DNA of 64,000 bases from Microvirga terrae (GTDB lineage Bacteria; Pseudomonadota; Alphaproteobacteria; Rhizobiales; Beijerinckiaceae). This document shows positions 54,025 through 62,669 of this stretch, piece after piece. The translations under genes and the position numbers were made by a program. Position 1 is the stretch's first letter. The number at the start of each line of letters is the position of its first letter. Under the pieces are notes generated by a model, which was given only the letters and a program-made list of their open reading frames with translations, did not search any database and was not told the origin of the DNA. The stretch is taken from NCBI RefSeq assembly GCF_013307435.2, contig NZ_CP102845.1:4946001-5010000 (forward strand), written 5' to 3'.

Positions 54025-54708
54025 ATGTCCGTCAAAGCATCCCCTACGCCCGGCTCGAACCTCATCAACCCCGCCGATCACGCTTTGATCCTCATCGACT
54101 TCCAGTCGCAGATGTCGTTTGCGACGAAGTCGATCGATGCCGTGAACCTGCGCAACAATGCAGCCATGATCGCCCAGGCTGCGGCCGGCTTCAGGGTTCC
54201 GACGATCCTGACGACCGTCGCGGAGAAGAGCTTCTCGGGCCCGATGTTCTCCGAGGTCACGGACGCCTTTCCGGGCCAGAGCCTTCTCGACCGCACGTCG
54301 ATGAACACCTGGGAGGATGCGGCCGTCATCGACGAGGTGAATCGGATCGGCAAGAGCCGCCTGGTTTTCGCGGGCCTTTGGACGTCGGTCTGCATCGTCG
54401 GCCCGACGTTGTCGGCGCTCGATCAGGGCTTCGAGGTCTATGTGGTGACCGATGCGTGCGGCGATGTCTCGACCGAGGCGCACGAGCGCGCCGTGGAACG
54501 CATGATCCAGGCCGGCGTCCGGCCGATGACCGCTCTGCAATATCTGCTCGAACTGCAGCGCGACTGGGCCCGGACCGAAACCTACGACCTGACGACGGGA
54601 ATCGCGAAGAAGTACGGCGGCGCCTACGGTCTCGGCATCATCTACGCCAAGACCATGTTCGGCGCGAGCGAAGGCGCCCACGGCGACTCGGCGGTCGCGG
54701 CGGAATAG
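54025..54708 (+). CDS. Isochorismatase-family cysteine hydrolase (YcaC-like)
   Basis: 227 aa. Catalytic Asp25 in ALILIDFQSQM and nucleophile Cys123 in GLWTSVCIVGPTL match the YcaC-type branch of the isochorismatase fold, which hydrolyses amides or related C-N bonds; the physiological substrate of YcaC itself is unknown. It lies 100 bases upstream of the amidohydrolase gene on the same strand and divergent from the glyoxalase-like gene, so it may belong to a small detoxification cluster. Confidence 0.9.
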   Translation: MSVKASPTPGSNLINPADHALILIDFQSQMSFATKSIDAVNLRNNAAMIAQAAAGFRVPTILTTVAEKSFSGPMFSEVTDAFPGQSLLDRTSMNTWEDAAVIDEVNRIGKSRLVFAGLWTSVCIVGPTLSALDQGFEVYVVTDACGDVSTEAHERAVERMIQAGVRPMTALQYLLELQRDWARTETYDLTTGIAKKYGGAYGLGIIYAKTMFGASEGAHGDSAVAAE

Positions 54709-54808
54709 CCGGCTCCCCCGGCGGGTGCAGGACCATCCCTGCATCCGCTCCATCCTCTTCGATGTCCCGTCGACTGCCATGCCCGGCAGACGCGAGCGAA
54801 AGCCGGCT

Positions 54809-56779
54809 ATGTCCATGCCCCATGATCGTCGTACCGTGCTCGCCGGCCTTGGTGCATTCGGGGCGGGCTTTGCTCTTCCCAAAGGCCTGGAGGCTCAGAC
54901 GATGAAGACGTCCGCCGACCTGATCCTGTTCAACGGCAGGATCACGACACTCGATCGTCAGGCTCCCGAAGCATCCGCTGTGGCTATCCGGGACGGGCGC
55001 TTCGTCGCCGTCGGCGCCGAACGGGAGATCATGACCCTTGCCGGCCCCGACACGCGACGCGTGGATCTAAACGGCCGCCGGGTCATCCCCGGCCTGATCG
55101 ACAGCCACATGCACATCATCCGTGGCGGCCTCAACTACAACATGGAGCTCCGTTGGGACGGTGTCCGCTCCCTGGCCGACGCCATGAGGATGCTGAAGAA
55201 ACAGGTGGACCGCACACCCGCCCCGCAATGGGTGCGGGTGGTCGGCGGCTTCACGGAGCATCAATTCGCCGAGAAGAGGCTGCCGACCCTAGACGAGATC
55301 AACGCCGTCTCGCCCGACACGCCAGTCTTCATCCTGCACCTTTACGACCGTGCGTTGTTGAACGGCGCCGCCCTGCGGGCCGTTGGCTATACCAAGGACA
55401 CGCCCAATCCTCCCGGCGGCGAGATCCAGCGGGACGCGCAGGGCAATCCCACGGGCCTGCTGATCGCCAGGCCCAATGCCACGATCCTGTACGCCACCCT
55501 CGCCAAGGGCCCGAAGCTTCCGCCCGAGTACCAGAAGAACTCCTCGCGCCATTTCATGCGCGAGGTGAACCGCCTCGGAGTGACCGGCGTCATCGATGCC
55601 GGAGGCGGCTTCCAGAACTATCCGGACGATTACCGGATCATCGAGGAGCTGCATCGGGAGGGCCAGCTCACGGTGCGTCTCGCCTACAACCTCTTCACGC
55701 AGAGGCCGAAGGAAGAACTGACGGATTTCGACACCTGGTCCAAGCAGGTCAAGCCGGGCCAGGGCGACGATCTCTACCGCCATAACGGCGCCGGGGAGAT
55801 GCTGGTCTATTCGGCTGCCGACTTCGAGGATTTCAAGGTCGAACGGCCCGAGATGCCGCCCTCGATGGAGGCCGATCTCGAGCCCGTCGTGCGCCTGCTC
55901 GCCCAGAACCGCTGGCCGTGGCGCCTGCACGCCACCTACAACGAGACGATCACCCGGGCGCTCGATGTGTTCGAGAGGGTAAACAGGGACGTGCCGCTCG
56001 AGGGCCTGCACTGGTTCATCGATCACGCCGAGACCGTCGATGAGCGCAACATCGACCGGATCGCGGCTCTCGGCGGCGGTATCGCGGTCCAGCACCGGAT
56101 GGCGTTCCAGGGCGAGGATTTCGTGGAGCGTTACGGCGACAGGGCGGCCGAGCACACGCCCCCGGTCCGGCGCATGCTGGAGGCCGGCGTTCCCGTGGGC
56201 GCAGGCACCGATGCCACCCGGGTGGCCTCCTACAATCCCTGGGTCTCCCTGTCCTGGCTCGTGACGGGCAAGACCCTCGGAGGGCTGACGCTCTATCCGG
56301 CGGCGAACCGCCTCGACCGCGAAACCGCCCTTCGCCTGTGGACCGAAGCCAACACTTGGTTCTCGACGGAAGAAGGCAAGAAGGGTCAGATCAAGGCGGG
56401 CCAGCTGGCGGACCTGGCGGTTCTGTCCGACGATTTCTTCTCCGTTCCGGAGGACGCGATCCAGGACATCGCGTCGGTTCTCACCCTTCTCGGCGGCCGG
56501 CCGGTCTACGGCGATGCCGAGTTCAAGGATTTCGCGCCGCCTCTGCCACCCCCGATGCCGGACTGGTCCCCTGTCCGCACGTTCGGTGGCTACCAGCAGC
56601 GCCGGGCCGGTCCTGAATCCGACCGAAAATACACCTTCGCGGCAGCGGCTGCCTGCGGCTGCGTCAATTCCTGCGGTGTGCATGGCCATTCCCATGCCGC
56701 GGCCTGGGGATCCGCATCACCGACGTCGGATTCACGCTCTTTCTGGGGAGCGCTCGGCTGCTCCTGCTGGGCCTTCTGA
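54809..56779 (+). CDS. Tat-exported amidohydrolase (YtcJ/NfdA type) with Cys/His-rich tail
   Basis: 656 aa from ATG 54809. The N-terminus (DRRTVLAGLGAFGAGFALP) carries a twin-arginine signal, so it folds before export. The catalytic domain is the amidohydrolase-3 type: first metal motif LIDSHMH, later His in FIDHAETVDERN and Asp in VGAGTDATRV. The last 60 residues form an unusual tail with CGCVNSCGVHGHSH and a terminal GCSC, which could bind metal or form disulfides. DoxX and MFS genes follow closely on the same strand. Substrate unknown; relatives hydrolyse formamides and cyclic amides. Confidence 0.88.
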   Translation: MSMPHDRRTVLAGLGAFGAGFALPKGLEAQTMKTSADLILFNGRITTLDRQAPEASAVAIRDGRFVAVGAEREIMTLAGPDTRRVDLNGRRVIPGLIDSHMHIIRGGLNYNMELRWDGVRSLADAMRMLKKQVDRTPAPQWVRVVGGFTEHQFAEKRLPTLDEINAVSPDTPVFILHLYDRALLNGAALRAVGYTKDTPNPPGGEIQRDAQGNPTGLLIARPNATILYATLAKGPKLPPEYQKNSSRHFMREVNRLGVTGVIDAGGGFQNYPDDYRIIEELHREGQLTVRLAYNLFTQRPKEELTDFDTWSKQVKPGQGDDLYRHNGAGEMLVYSAADFEDFKVERPEMPPSMEADLEPVVRLLAQNRWPWRLHATYNETITRALDVFERVNRDVPLEGLHWFIDHAETVDERNIDRIAALGGGIAVQHRMAFQGEDFVERYGDRAAEHTPPVRRMLEAGVPVGAGTDATRVASYNPWVSLSWLVTGKTLGGLTLYPAANRLDRETALRLWTEANTWFSTEEGKKGQIKAGQLADLAVLSDDFFSVPEDAIQDIASVLTLLGGRPVYGDAEFKDFAPPLPPPMPDWSPVRTFGGYQQRRAGPESDRKYTFAAAAACGCVNSCGVHGHSHAAAWGSASPTSDSRSFWGALGCSCWAF

Positions 56780-56789
56780 GAGAAGCACC

Positions 56790-57239
56790 ATGACCGATAT
56801 CGCGGCTCCCCGCCCCGTCACCCGAATGCTGGCCCTGCCTGGACTCGACTATCTGGCGCGCCTCGCGCTGGCGTCGCCCTTTCTGATCAGCGGGGTCGTG
56901 AAGCTCGCCGATTTCGGCGGAGCGGTGAATGAAGTCGTGGGGCTCGGCCTCCAACCGGCCGCGCCGATCGCAGGGCTGGTCATCGCCACGCAGCTCGGCG
57001 GGTCCATTCTCTTCCTCGCCCGCCGGACCTGCTGGCTCGGCGCCCGCCGGACCTGCTGGCTCGGCGCCGGGATCCTGGCGGTGTTCACCGCTCTGGCCAC
57101 CCTTCTCGCACATCCCTTCTGGGCTTTCGAGGGGCCCGATCGCGGCCGCCAGACCGCCACGTTCTTCGAACACGTGGCCATCGTCGGCGGTCTTGGTCTC
57201 GCGGCCTTGCTGGCCAACGGTCGGGGCACACGCTTATGA
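56790..57239 (+). CDS. DoxX family membrane protein
   Basis: 149 aa from ATG 56790, ten bases after the amidohydrolase stop. Four predicted membrane spans; conserved opening DYLARLALASPFLISGVVKL and later FWAFEGPDRGRQTATFFEHV, as in DoxX/SURF4-like proteins. A perfect 24-bp tandem duplication (57018-57065) repeats ARRTCWLG in a loop between spans. Its stop overlaps the MFS start (ATGA). Confidence 0.9.
   Translation: MTDIAAPRPVTRMLALPGLDYLARLALASPFLISGVVKLADFGGAVNEVVGLGLQPAAPIAGLVIATQLGGSILFLARRTCWLGARRTCWLGAGILAVFTALATLLAHPFWAFEGPDRGRQTATFFEHVAIVGGLGLAALLANGRGTRL
57018..57065 (+). repeat. Perfect 24-bp in-frame tandem duplication
   Basis: Two identical 24-base copies (57018-57041 and 57042-57065) inside the DoxX gene add eight residues, ARRTCWLG, without disturbing the frame. 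The exact identity of the copies suggests a recent duplication, or a slippage-prone variable site. Confidence 0.9.
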
Positions 57240-58867
57240 GCGAGACCCCGGCCGGCCTCGCGCAGGCGCCGGCGTCACCGCCGCCCGGCACCTTCGCGCC
57301 CCTCCGCCACCGCCTCTTTGCGGTGATCTGGACCGCGACGGTGCTCGGCAATATCGGCACCTTCATGCGGGACGTGTCGTCCGCCTGGCTGGTCACGGGG
57401 CTTTCCGCCTCGCCCGCGTCGGTCGCCATGATCCAGGCCGCCGGCACGCTGCCGTTCTTCCTGCTCGCGATTCCGGCCGGCGTCCTGTCCGACATCCTCG
57501 ACCGGCGGCGCCTTCTCATCGCCCTGCAGATCGTTCTCGGAAGCGTGAGCTCCCTGCTCGCCGTCCTGGCCTGGACGGGCTCCGTCTCGGTCGAAGGCCT
57601 CATCGTCCTCACCTTCCTCGGCGGCGTGGGGGCGGCCCTGGCGACCCCGGCCTGGCAGGCCATTACGCCGGAGCTCGTTCCACGGTCAGACCTGAAGGGC
57701 GCCGTGGCGCTCAACTCCCTCGGCATCAACATCGCCCGCTCCATCGGGCCCGCCCTGGGCGGATTTCTGCTGGCGCTTCTCGGGGCCGCCGCCGTCTACG
57801 GCCTCGACGTCCTGACCTATGTCCTTGTCGGCGGTGCCCTGCTGTGGTGGCGCCGCGAGGCCGATCATGATGACGGGCTGCGGGAGAATTTCGGCGGAGC
57901 CTTGCGCGCCGCCCTGCGCTATGCCCGGGCGAGCCGCGACCTCCATCGCATCCTGTGGCGGGCCGTTGTGTTCTTCGCCTTCGCCAGCGCCGTCTGGGCC
58001 CTGCTCCCGATCGTCGCCCGGCAGGAGATCGGCGGCGGGCCGGGCTTCTACGGACTGCTGCTCGGCAGCGTCGGAGCAGGCGCCATCGCGGGCGCCGTCC
58101 TGATGCCGCGGGCCCGCGCCCGGCTTGGGCAGGACGGCCTGGTGCTCGCCGCAACCCTCGTGACGGCGGCCGCGACCATCCTGCTCGCCCTCACCAACCT
58201 GGAGATCGTCGCCATCGTCGCGACCTTCGTTCTCGGCATCGCGTGGATCGCCATGCTGACCACCCTTAACAGCACCATGCAGGCCATTCTGCCGAACTGG
58301 ATCCGGGGCCGGGGCCTCGCGATCTATCTCACCGCCTTCAACGGCGCTATGACGGCGGGCAGCCTGGGCTGGGGCTTCCTCGCGCAGGAGATCGGCACAG
58401 ACACCGCCCTGGTCGCGGCCGGCCTCAGCCTCGTCGTGGTTGCCCTGCTCGCGCATCGCGCGCCTCTGCCGGCCGGCGAGAGCGATCTGACGCCATCCCT
58501 GCACTGGCCCGAGCCGGCCATGGCCGAACCCGTTGCGCATGACCGGGGGCCGGTGATGATCATGGTGACCTATCGAATCCTGCAGGCCGACCGTGCCGCC
58601 TTCTTGGCTGCGCTCGAGCGCCTCTCCGAGGAACGCTGGCGCGACGGCGCCTATTCCTGGGGCATCTCCGAGGATGCGGCCGATCCCGAGCACATCGTCG
58701 AATGGTTCTTCGTCGAATCCTGGGCCGAGCACCTGCGCCAGCACAAGCGGATCTCGAAGGCCGACGCGGACATCCAGGCCGAGGCCCGGCAATTTCACCA
58801 GGGCGCCGAGCCGCCCCTGGTTCAGCACTTCCTGGCCGTCGAAAGGCCAAGCCGACAGCCACGTTGA
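57236..58867 (+). CDS. MFS transporter (MFS_3/EntS-like) with C-terminal soluble domain
   Basis: 543 aa. Twelve membrane spans in residues 20-410, with the MFS motif region GVLSDILDRRRLLIAL between spans 2 and 3. The family exports siderophores and drugs. The last 110 residues are soluble and ferredoxin-like (VMIMVTYRILQADRAAFLAA, then HIVEWFFVESWAEHLRQH), resembling the monooxygenase/ABM fold often fused to this MFS branch. It is translationally coupled to DoxX, and the alpha/beta hydrolase gene starts 24 bases after it. Confidence 0.9.
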   Translation: MSETPAGLAQAPASPPPGTFAPLRHRLFAVIWTATVLGNIGTFMRDVSSAWLVTGLSASPASVAMIQAAGTLPFFLLAIPAGVLSDILDRRRLLIALQIVLGSVSSLLAVLAWTGSVSVEGLIVLTFLGGVGAALATPAWQAITPELVPRSDLKGAVALNSLGINIARSIGPALGGFLLALLGAAAVYGLDVLTYVLVGGALLWWRREADHDDGLRENFGGALRAALRYARASRDLHRILWRAVVFFAFASAVWALLPIVARQEIGGGPGFYGLLLGSVGAGAIAGAVLMPRARARLGQDGLVLAATLVTAAATILLALTNLEIVAIVATFVLGIAWIAMLTTLNSTMQAILPNWIRGRGLAIYLTAFNGAMTAGSLGWGFLAQEIGTDTALVAAGLSLVVVALLAHRAPLPAGESDLTPSLHWPEPAMAEPVAHDRGPVMIMVTYRILQADRAAFLAALERLSEERWRDGAYSWGISEDAADPEHIVEWFFVESWAEHLRQHKRISKADADIQAEARQFHQGAEPPLVQHFLAVERPSRQPR

Positions 58868-58891
58868 AGCACTTAGCAAGGAGAGCACCCC

Positions 58892-59713
58892 ATGGGGACG
58901 ATCACGACGAAGGACGGGACGAAGATATTCTACAAGGACTGGGGAGCGGGACAGCCGATCCTGTTCTCCCATGGCTGGCCGCTTTCGGCCGATGCCTGGG
59001 ACGGCCAGATGCTGTTCTTTGGCCAGCAGGGCTACCGCGTCATCGCGCATGACCGCCGCAGCCATGGTCGCTCGGACCAGACCTGGGACGGCAACCACAT
59101 GGATCAGTATGCGGACGACCTGGCCGAACTGATCGAGACGCTCGATCTCAGAGACGTCATCATGATCGGCCATTCCACCGGTGGCGGCGAGGTTGCGCAC
59201 TACATCGGCCGCCACGGCACCGGGCGAGTTGCGAAGGTCGTCCTCGTCGGTGCCGTGCCGCCGCTCATGCTGAAGACCGAGGCCAATCCGGAAGGCACGC
59301 CGATCGACGTCTTCGACGGCATCCGCCAGAACACTGCCGGTGACCGCTCGCAATTCTTCAAGGACCTCACCATGCCGTTCTACGGGTTCAACCGTGACGG
59401 CGCGAAGGCCAATGAGGGCCTGCGCGAGTCCTTCTGGCTCCAGGGCATGATGGGCGGCATCAAGGGCGAATACGACTGCGTCCACGAGTTCTCGGAGGTC
59501 GACTACACCGAAGATCTCAAGAAGATCGACAAGCCGACGCTCGTGATCCACGGCGACGACGACCAGATCGTGCCGATCAAGGCATCGGCGGAAAAGACCG
59601 CGAAGATCGTCAAGGGCGCCGAGCTCAAGGTCTACCTAGGGGCTCCCCACGGGTTGGCGCAGACCGAGGCGGACCGGTTCAACGCCGACGTGCTCGCCTT
59701 CATCAAAGGCTAG
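58892..59713 (+). CDS. Alpha/beta hydrolase, non-heme chloroperoxidase/esterase type
   Basis: 273 aa, the normal size of cofactor-free haloperoxidases and arylesterases. Oxyanion [10 protein letters not shown], nucleophile Ser95 in [12 protein letters not shown], acid Asp in HGDDDQIVP and His in [10 protein letters not shown] complete the triad. It hydrolyses esters and can form peracids. Preceded by AAGGAGAG. It follows the MFS gene and probably shares its transcript. Confidence 0.92.
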   Translation: MGTITTKDGTKIFYKDWGAGQPILFSHGWPLSADAWDGQMLFFGQQGYRVIAHDRRSHGRSDQTWDGNHMDQYADDLAELIETLDLRDVIMIGHSTGGGEVAHYIGRHGTGRVAKVVLVGAVPPLMLKTEANPEGTPIDVFDGIRQNTAGDRSQFFKDLTMPFYGFNRDGAKANEGLRESFWLQGMMGGIKGEYDCVHEFSEVDYTEDLKKIDKPTLVIHGDDDQIVPIKASAEKTAKIVKGAELKVYLGAPHGLAQTEADRFNADVLAFIKG

Positions 59714-59825
59714 CGGATCACTGGCCTTGGAGAGCCGCGTCAGCGCAGTCGGCCGGACGAAATCGCTGCCGGTCGGATGACGCGGTCGCCGGGCGGGGTC
59801 ATCCCGATTGTCTGAGGAGAATGGA

Positions 59826-59851
59826 AGAGGGGACATCCATGTGCCCCCTCT
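59826..59851. terminator. Hairpin upstream of the cyclase gene
   Basis: Outer arms AGAGGGG (59826-59832) and CCCCTCT (59845-59851) with an inner ACAT-CC-ATGT stem. It lies 113 bases after the hydrolase stop and could end that transcript or act in the cyclase leader. No T tract on the plus strand. Confidence 0.35.
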
Positions 59852-59925
59852 GGCCGCGCAGGGGCGGTTCGTGTTCTAATCGGGCCATAGCCTGAGCTAT
59901 GGAGCCGAGGAGCCGGGAGGCCATC

Positions 59926-61341
59926 ATGCGGCCAGATCTGCGCGCGAAGGATCCATCCCGGGAAGCAGAGCCGTTCATCAACCTGCCGGATCGCCCCCTC
60001 GAGGGGGACCTCGTCGCGGCCCTGATGAGGCGTCATGAGGTTGCCGCGGAGCGGCTGATCGGATGGCTGCGCGTGGCCATCGGCCTGTGCGTCTTCACGA
60101 CCGTGATCCTCGCTGATCGCATTCTGCTTCGTTTGACGGGAATGACCCTCGACATGTTCGAGCGGAACGCCTGGATCGCCTCCTTCGGCTTCCTCCTCGT
60201 CGGGGCCGTCAGCATCGTGCTCGCGGTGCCGCAGCGCTGGCGCCACGGTTTCGCCTACCTGTTCATGGTGATGGATGTGGGGCTTGTCCTCGTCATCGCG
60301 TTCTTTGCCGTCGGCGAACGCGGACTGCCCGGCAACGCCCTGCCGTCCGCGCCAATCACCTGGGCGGCGCCGCTCGTTCTCGCCGTCGGGGCCCTCCGCT
60401 ACGACGTGAAAGTCCAGCTCTGTGCCATCGCGCTCCTGGCGATCGGTCTGATCGGGATTGCCGTCGCGTTGGACCACCGTCTGGTCCTGGATCCTGCCGC
60501 CATGGCGGCGCCCGCATGGCATCGCCTGTTCTCGATGCCGGTCAACGTGATGCGGCTCGAACTGCTTCTCCTTGCGGGCGCAGCGACGGCCTTCGGCATC
60601 ATCCGGTCGCGGCGCCTCCTGGCCTCCGCCGTCAGGGATGCCATCGGGCGGGCGAGCCTGTCGCGCTTTCTCCCGGCCGAGATCGCCCCCCGGGTGGCGG
60701 CCGGCGACGTCAACCTGCGCCGCGGGCGTCGTCAGAAAGCCGTGATCGTCTTCGTCGATATCCGCGACTCCACCGGTCTGGCCGAAGGCATGGACCCGGA
60801 GCGCCTGTCTCAGTTCTTCACGGCTTTCAGAACCCGGATCCTGGGAGCCGTCCGCAACCACCGCGGCTTCGTCGACAAGTTTATCGGGGACGGGGCGCTG
60901 ATCCTGTTCGGCGTGCCGGACGAGACCGGCGACGACGCGGCGCGAGCCCTCGCCTTCGCGCATGATCTCGTCCGCATCGTGGCCGCCTGGAACGCGACCC
61001 GTGAACTGCCCCATACCGTGCGGATCGGCATCGGGATCCACGTCGGCGAGGTGTTCTGCGGGATCGTCGGCGACGAGGAGCGGATGGAGTTCACGGTCCT
61101 GGGCGATGCGGTGAACGTCGCCTCGCGTCTCGAGCAGGCGACGAAGCGGTATGGTGAGATGATCCTGGCCTCGGGGGCAGCCGTCGAGGGCTCGCCCGAT
61201 CGCACGGCATGGCGGGAAATCGGGCTTGAACCTCTCGCTGGGCGCAGGGAACCGATCCCGATCTTCGCGCCGATTCCAGCCGCGGCGGCCAGCGATGGCC
61301 ATGTGCCTGCTGCTCCTCACGCATCACAGAAGCCCACCTAG
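59926..61341 (+). CDS. Membrane adenylate cyclase, class III
   Basis: 471 aa from ATG 59926 (GGGAGG five bases upstream; ATG 59899 is an alternative). Six predicted membrane helices (residues about 50-250) precede a C-terminal class III catalytic domain that makes cAMP. Metal-binding Asp are in VIVFVDIRDST and KFIGDGALILFG; the transition-state Asn/Arg appear in GDAVNVASRLEQATK. The Lys of KFIGD and Asp of LGDAVN are the adenine-selecting type, so adenylate rather than guanylate cyclase is favoured. The sensed signal is unknown. Confidence 0.9.
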   Translation: MRPDLRAKDPSREAEPFINLPDRPLEGDLVAALMRRHEVAAERLIGWLRVAIGLCVFTTVILADRILLRLTGMTLDMFERNAWIASFGFLLVGAVSIVLAVPQRWRHGFAYLFMVMDVGLVLVIAFFAVGERGLPGNALPSAPITWAAPLVLAVGALRYDVKVQLCAIALLAIGLIGIAVALDHRLVLDPAAMAAPAWHRLFSMPVNVMRLELLLLAGAATAFGIIRSRRLLASAVRDAIGRASLSRFLPAEIAPRVAAGDVNLRRGRRQKAVIVFVDIRDSTGLAEGMDPERLSQFFTAFRTRILGAVRNHRGFVDKFIGDGALILFGVPDETGDDAARALAFAHDLVRIVAAWNATRELPHTVRIGIGIHVGEVFCGIVGDEERMEFTVLGDAVNVASRLEQATKRYGEMILASGAAVEGSPDRTAWREIGLEPLAGRREPIPIFAPIPAAAASDGHVPAAPHASQKPT

Positions 61342-61473
61342 AACCGAAAGCGCCAACACACCGTGCGATCCGAGGTATGCATACGCCCAGCCCGCATTAT
61401 CCTTTTGTCAAACTTTACTGCTCAATTCACGGTCGCCGCAGGTTGATCCCGCGAAATCCGAAGGGAGAACGGA

Positions 61474-62424
61474 ATGACATCGAAGCCGTGTATCGTTCTG
61501 GGCGTACCGGTTCAGGAGGGCGCCGGCCGGCTCGGCTGCGATATGGGGCCGAGCGCCTTCCGGACCGCCGGCTTGATCAGCGAGTTGCAGAATCTCGGCT
61601 ATATCGTGGAGGATCGGGGCAACATCGCACCCAGGCCGCTCCGCGATCTGCAGCATCCGAATCTCGCCATCAAGGCGCTCCCAGAAACCGTCGCCTGGAC
61701 CGAAGCCATCGCCGAGGCAGCCTATCAGGCAAGCCGCGACGGCATGCCGATCTTTGCCGGCGGAGACCACAGCCTCTCGGCCGGCTCCATGACGGGGCTT
61801 GCGCGCCGGGCCGCGGAGGAAGGTCGCGAGTTCTTCGTCCTGTGGCTCGACTCGCATCCGGATTTCCATACCCTTACCACCACCACGAGCGGAAACCTCC
61901 ATGGGGTGCCCATGGCCTATGCAACCGGGCGCAGCGGGTTCGAAGGCTATTTTCCCGCCCTCGCCGCCCCCATCAAGCCTCAGAACGTCTGCATGATGGG
62001 CATCCGCAGCGTCGATCCGGCAGAGCGCTCGGCGCTGCAGACGGCGGGCGTGACGGTTCACGACATGCGGTCCATCGACGAGAACGGCGTCGTGTCGCTC
62101 CTCGACGCCTTCCTGAAGCGTGTCGCAGCGGCCAATGGGGTTCTCCACGTGAGCCTCGACGTGGATTTCCTCGATCCGGCGATCGCGCCTGGGGTCGGCA
62201 CCACCGTTCCTGGCGGCGCGACCTTCCGCGAGGCGCACCTCATCATGGAGATCCTCCACGACAGCGGCCTCGTGGGGAGCCTCGACCTTGTCGAACTCAA
62301 CCCGTTCCTCGATGAGCGCGGCCGGACAGCCCTGCTCATGGTGGATCTCGTGGCGAGCCTGATGGGACGGCGGGTGCTGGACCGCCCGACCCAGAGCTAT
62401 CGCTATACTCCAAAGATCGGGTAA
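61474..62424 (+). CDS. rocF: Arginase (ureohydrolase family)
   Basis: 316 aa; GGGAGAAC precedes the ATG. Arginases split arginine to ornithine and urea with two Mn ions. Metal ligands: His99 in AGGDHS, Asp126/His128/Asp130 in LDSHPDFH, Asp229/Asp231 in SLDVDFLDP; the arginase Glu is in VELNP. The second ligand motif normally reads DAHxD; here it is DSHPD, a mild departure that could alter specificity within the ureohydrolase family. It stands alone with its own 5' region. Confidence 0.9.
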   Translation: MTSKPCIVLGVPVQEGAGRLGCDMGPSAFRTAGLISELQNLGYIVEDRGNIAPRPLRDLQHPNLAIKALPETVAWTEAIAEAAYQASRDGMPIFAGGDHSLSAGSMTGLARRAAEEGREFFVLWLDSHPDFHTLTTTTSGNLHGVPMAYATGRSGFEGYFPALAAPIKPQNVCMMGIRSVDPAERSALQTAGVTVHDMRSIDENGVVSLLDAFLKRVAAANGVLHVSLDVDFLDPAIAPGVGTTVPGGATFREAHLIMEILHDSGLVGSLDLVELNPFLDERGRTALLMVDLVASLMGRRVLDRPTQSYRYTPKIG

Positions 62425-62669
62425 GCCACTCGAACCCTGGGGAACAAGGAACCGAAAGGCGGCAGACGACCCTGGAAGAAGCCCGACTCGGATGGGCGAT
62501 CCTGGCGCTCCCTATGGTAAGTCCCTGCGCCCGCAGATGTCTGGATATCTGGAAGGACATGCAATAAAATTGCCATAAGGGCGAAACATCGGGGTTTCCG
62601 CCCATTGCGAGGGTTGGGGCCTTCCGATGAAGGGCATCCCTTTCCACCCAACAGCAAGCGAGAGGCGGA

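Noticed and set aside
55289..56695. Minus-strand open frame opposite the amidohydrolase gene
   Set aside because: Antisense shadow of a conserved enzyme.
57686..59551. Long minus-strand open frame across the MFS and hydrolase genes
   Set aside because: Low-complexity Arg/Gly/Glu sequence typical of antisense frames in GC-rich DNA; the plus strand holds two complete, recognisable genes.
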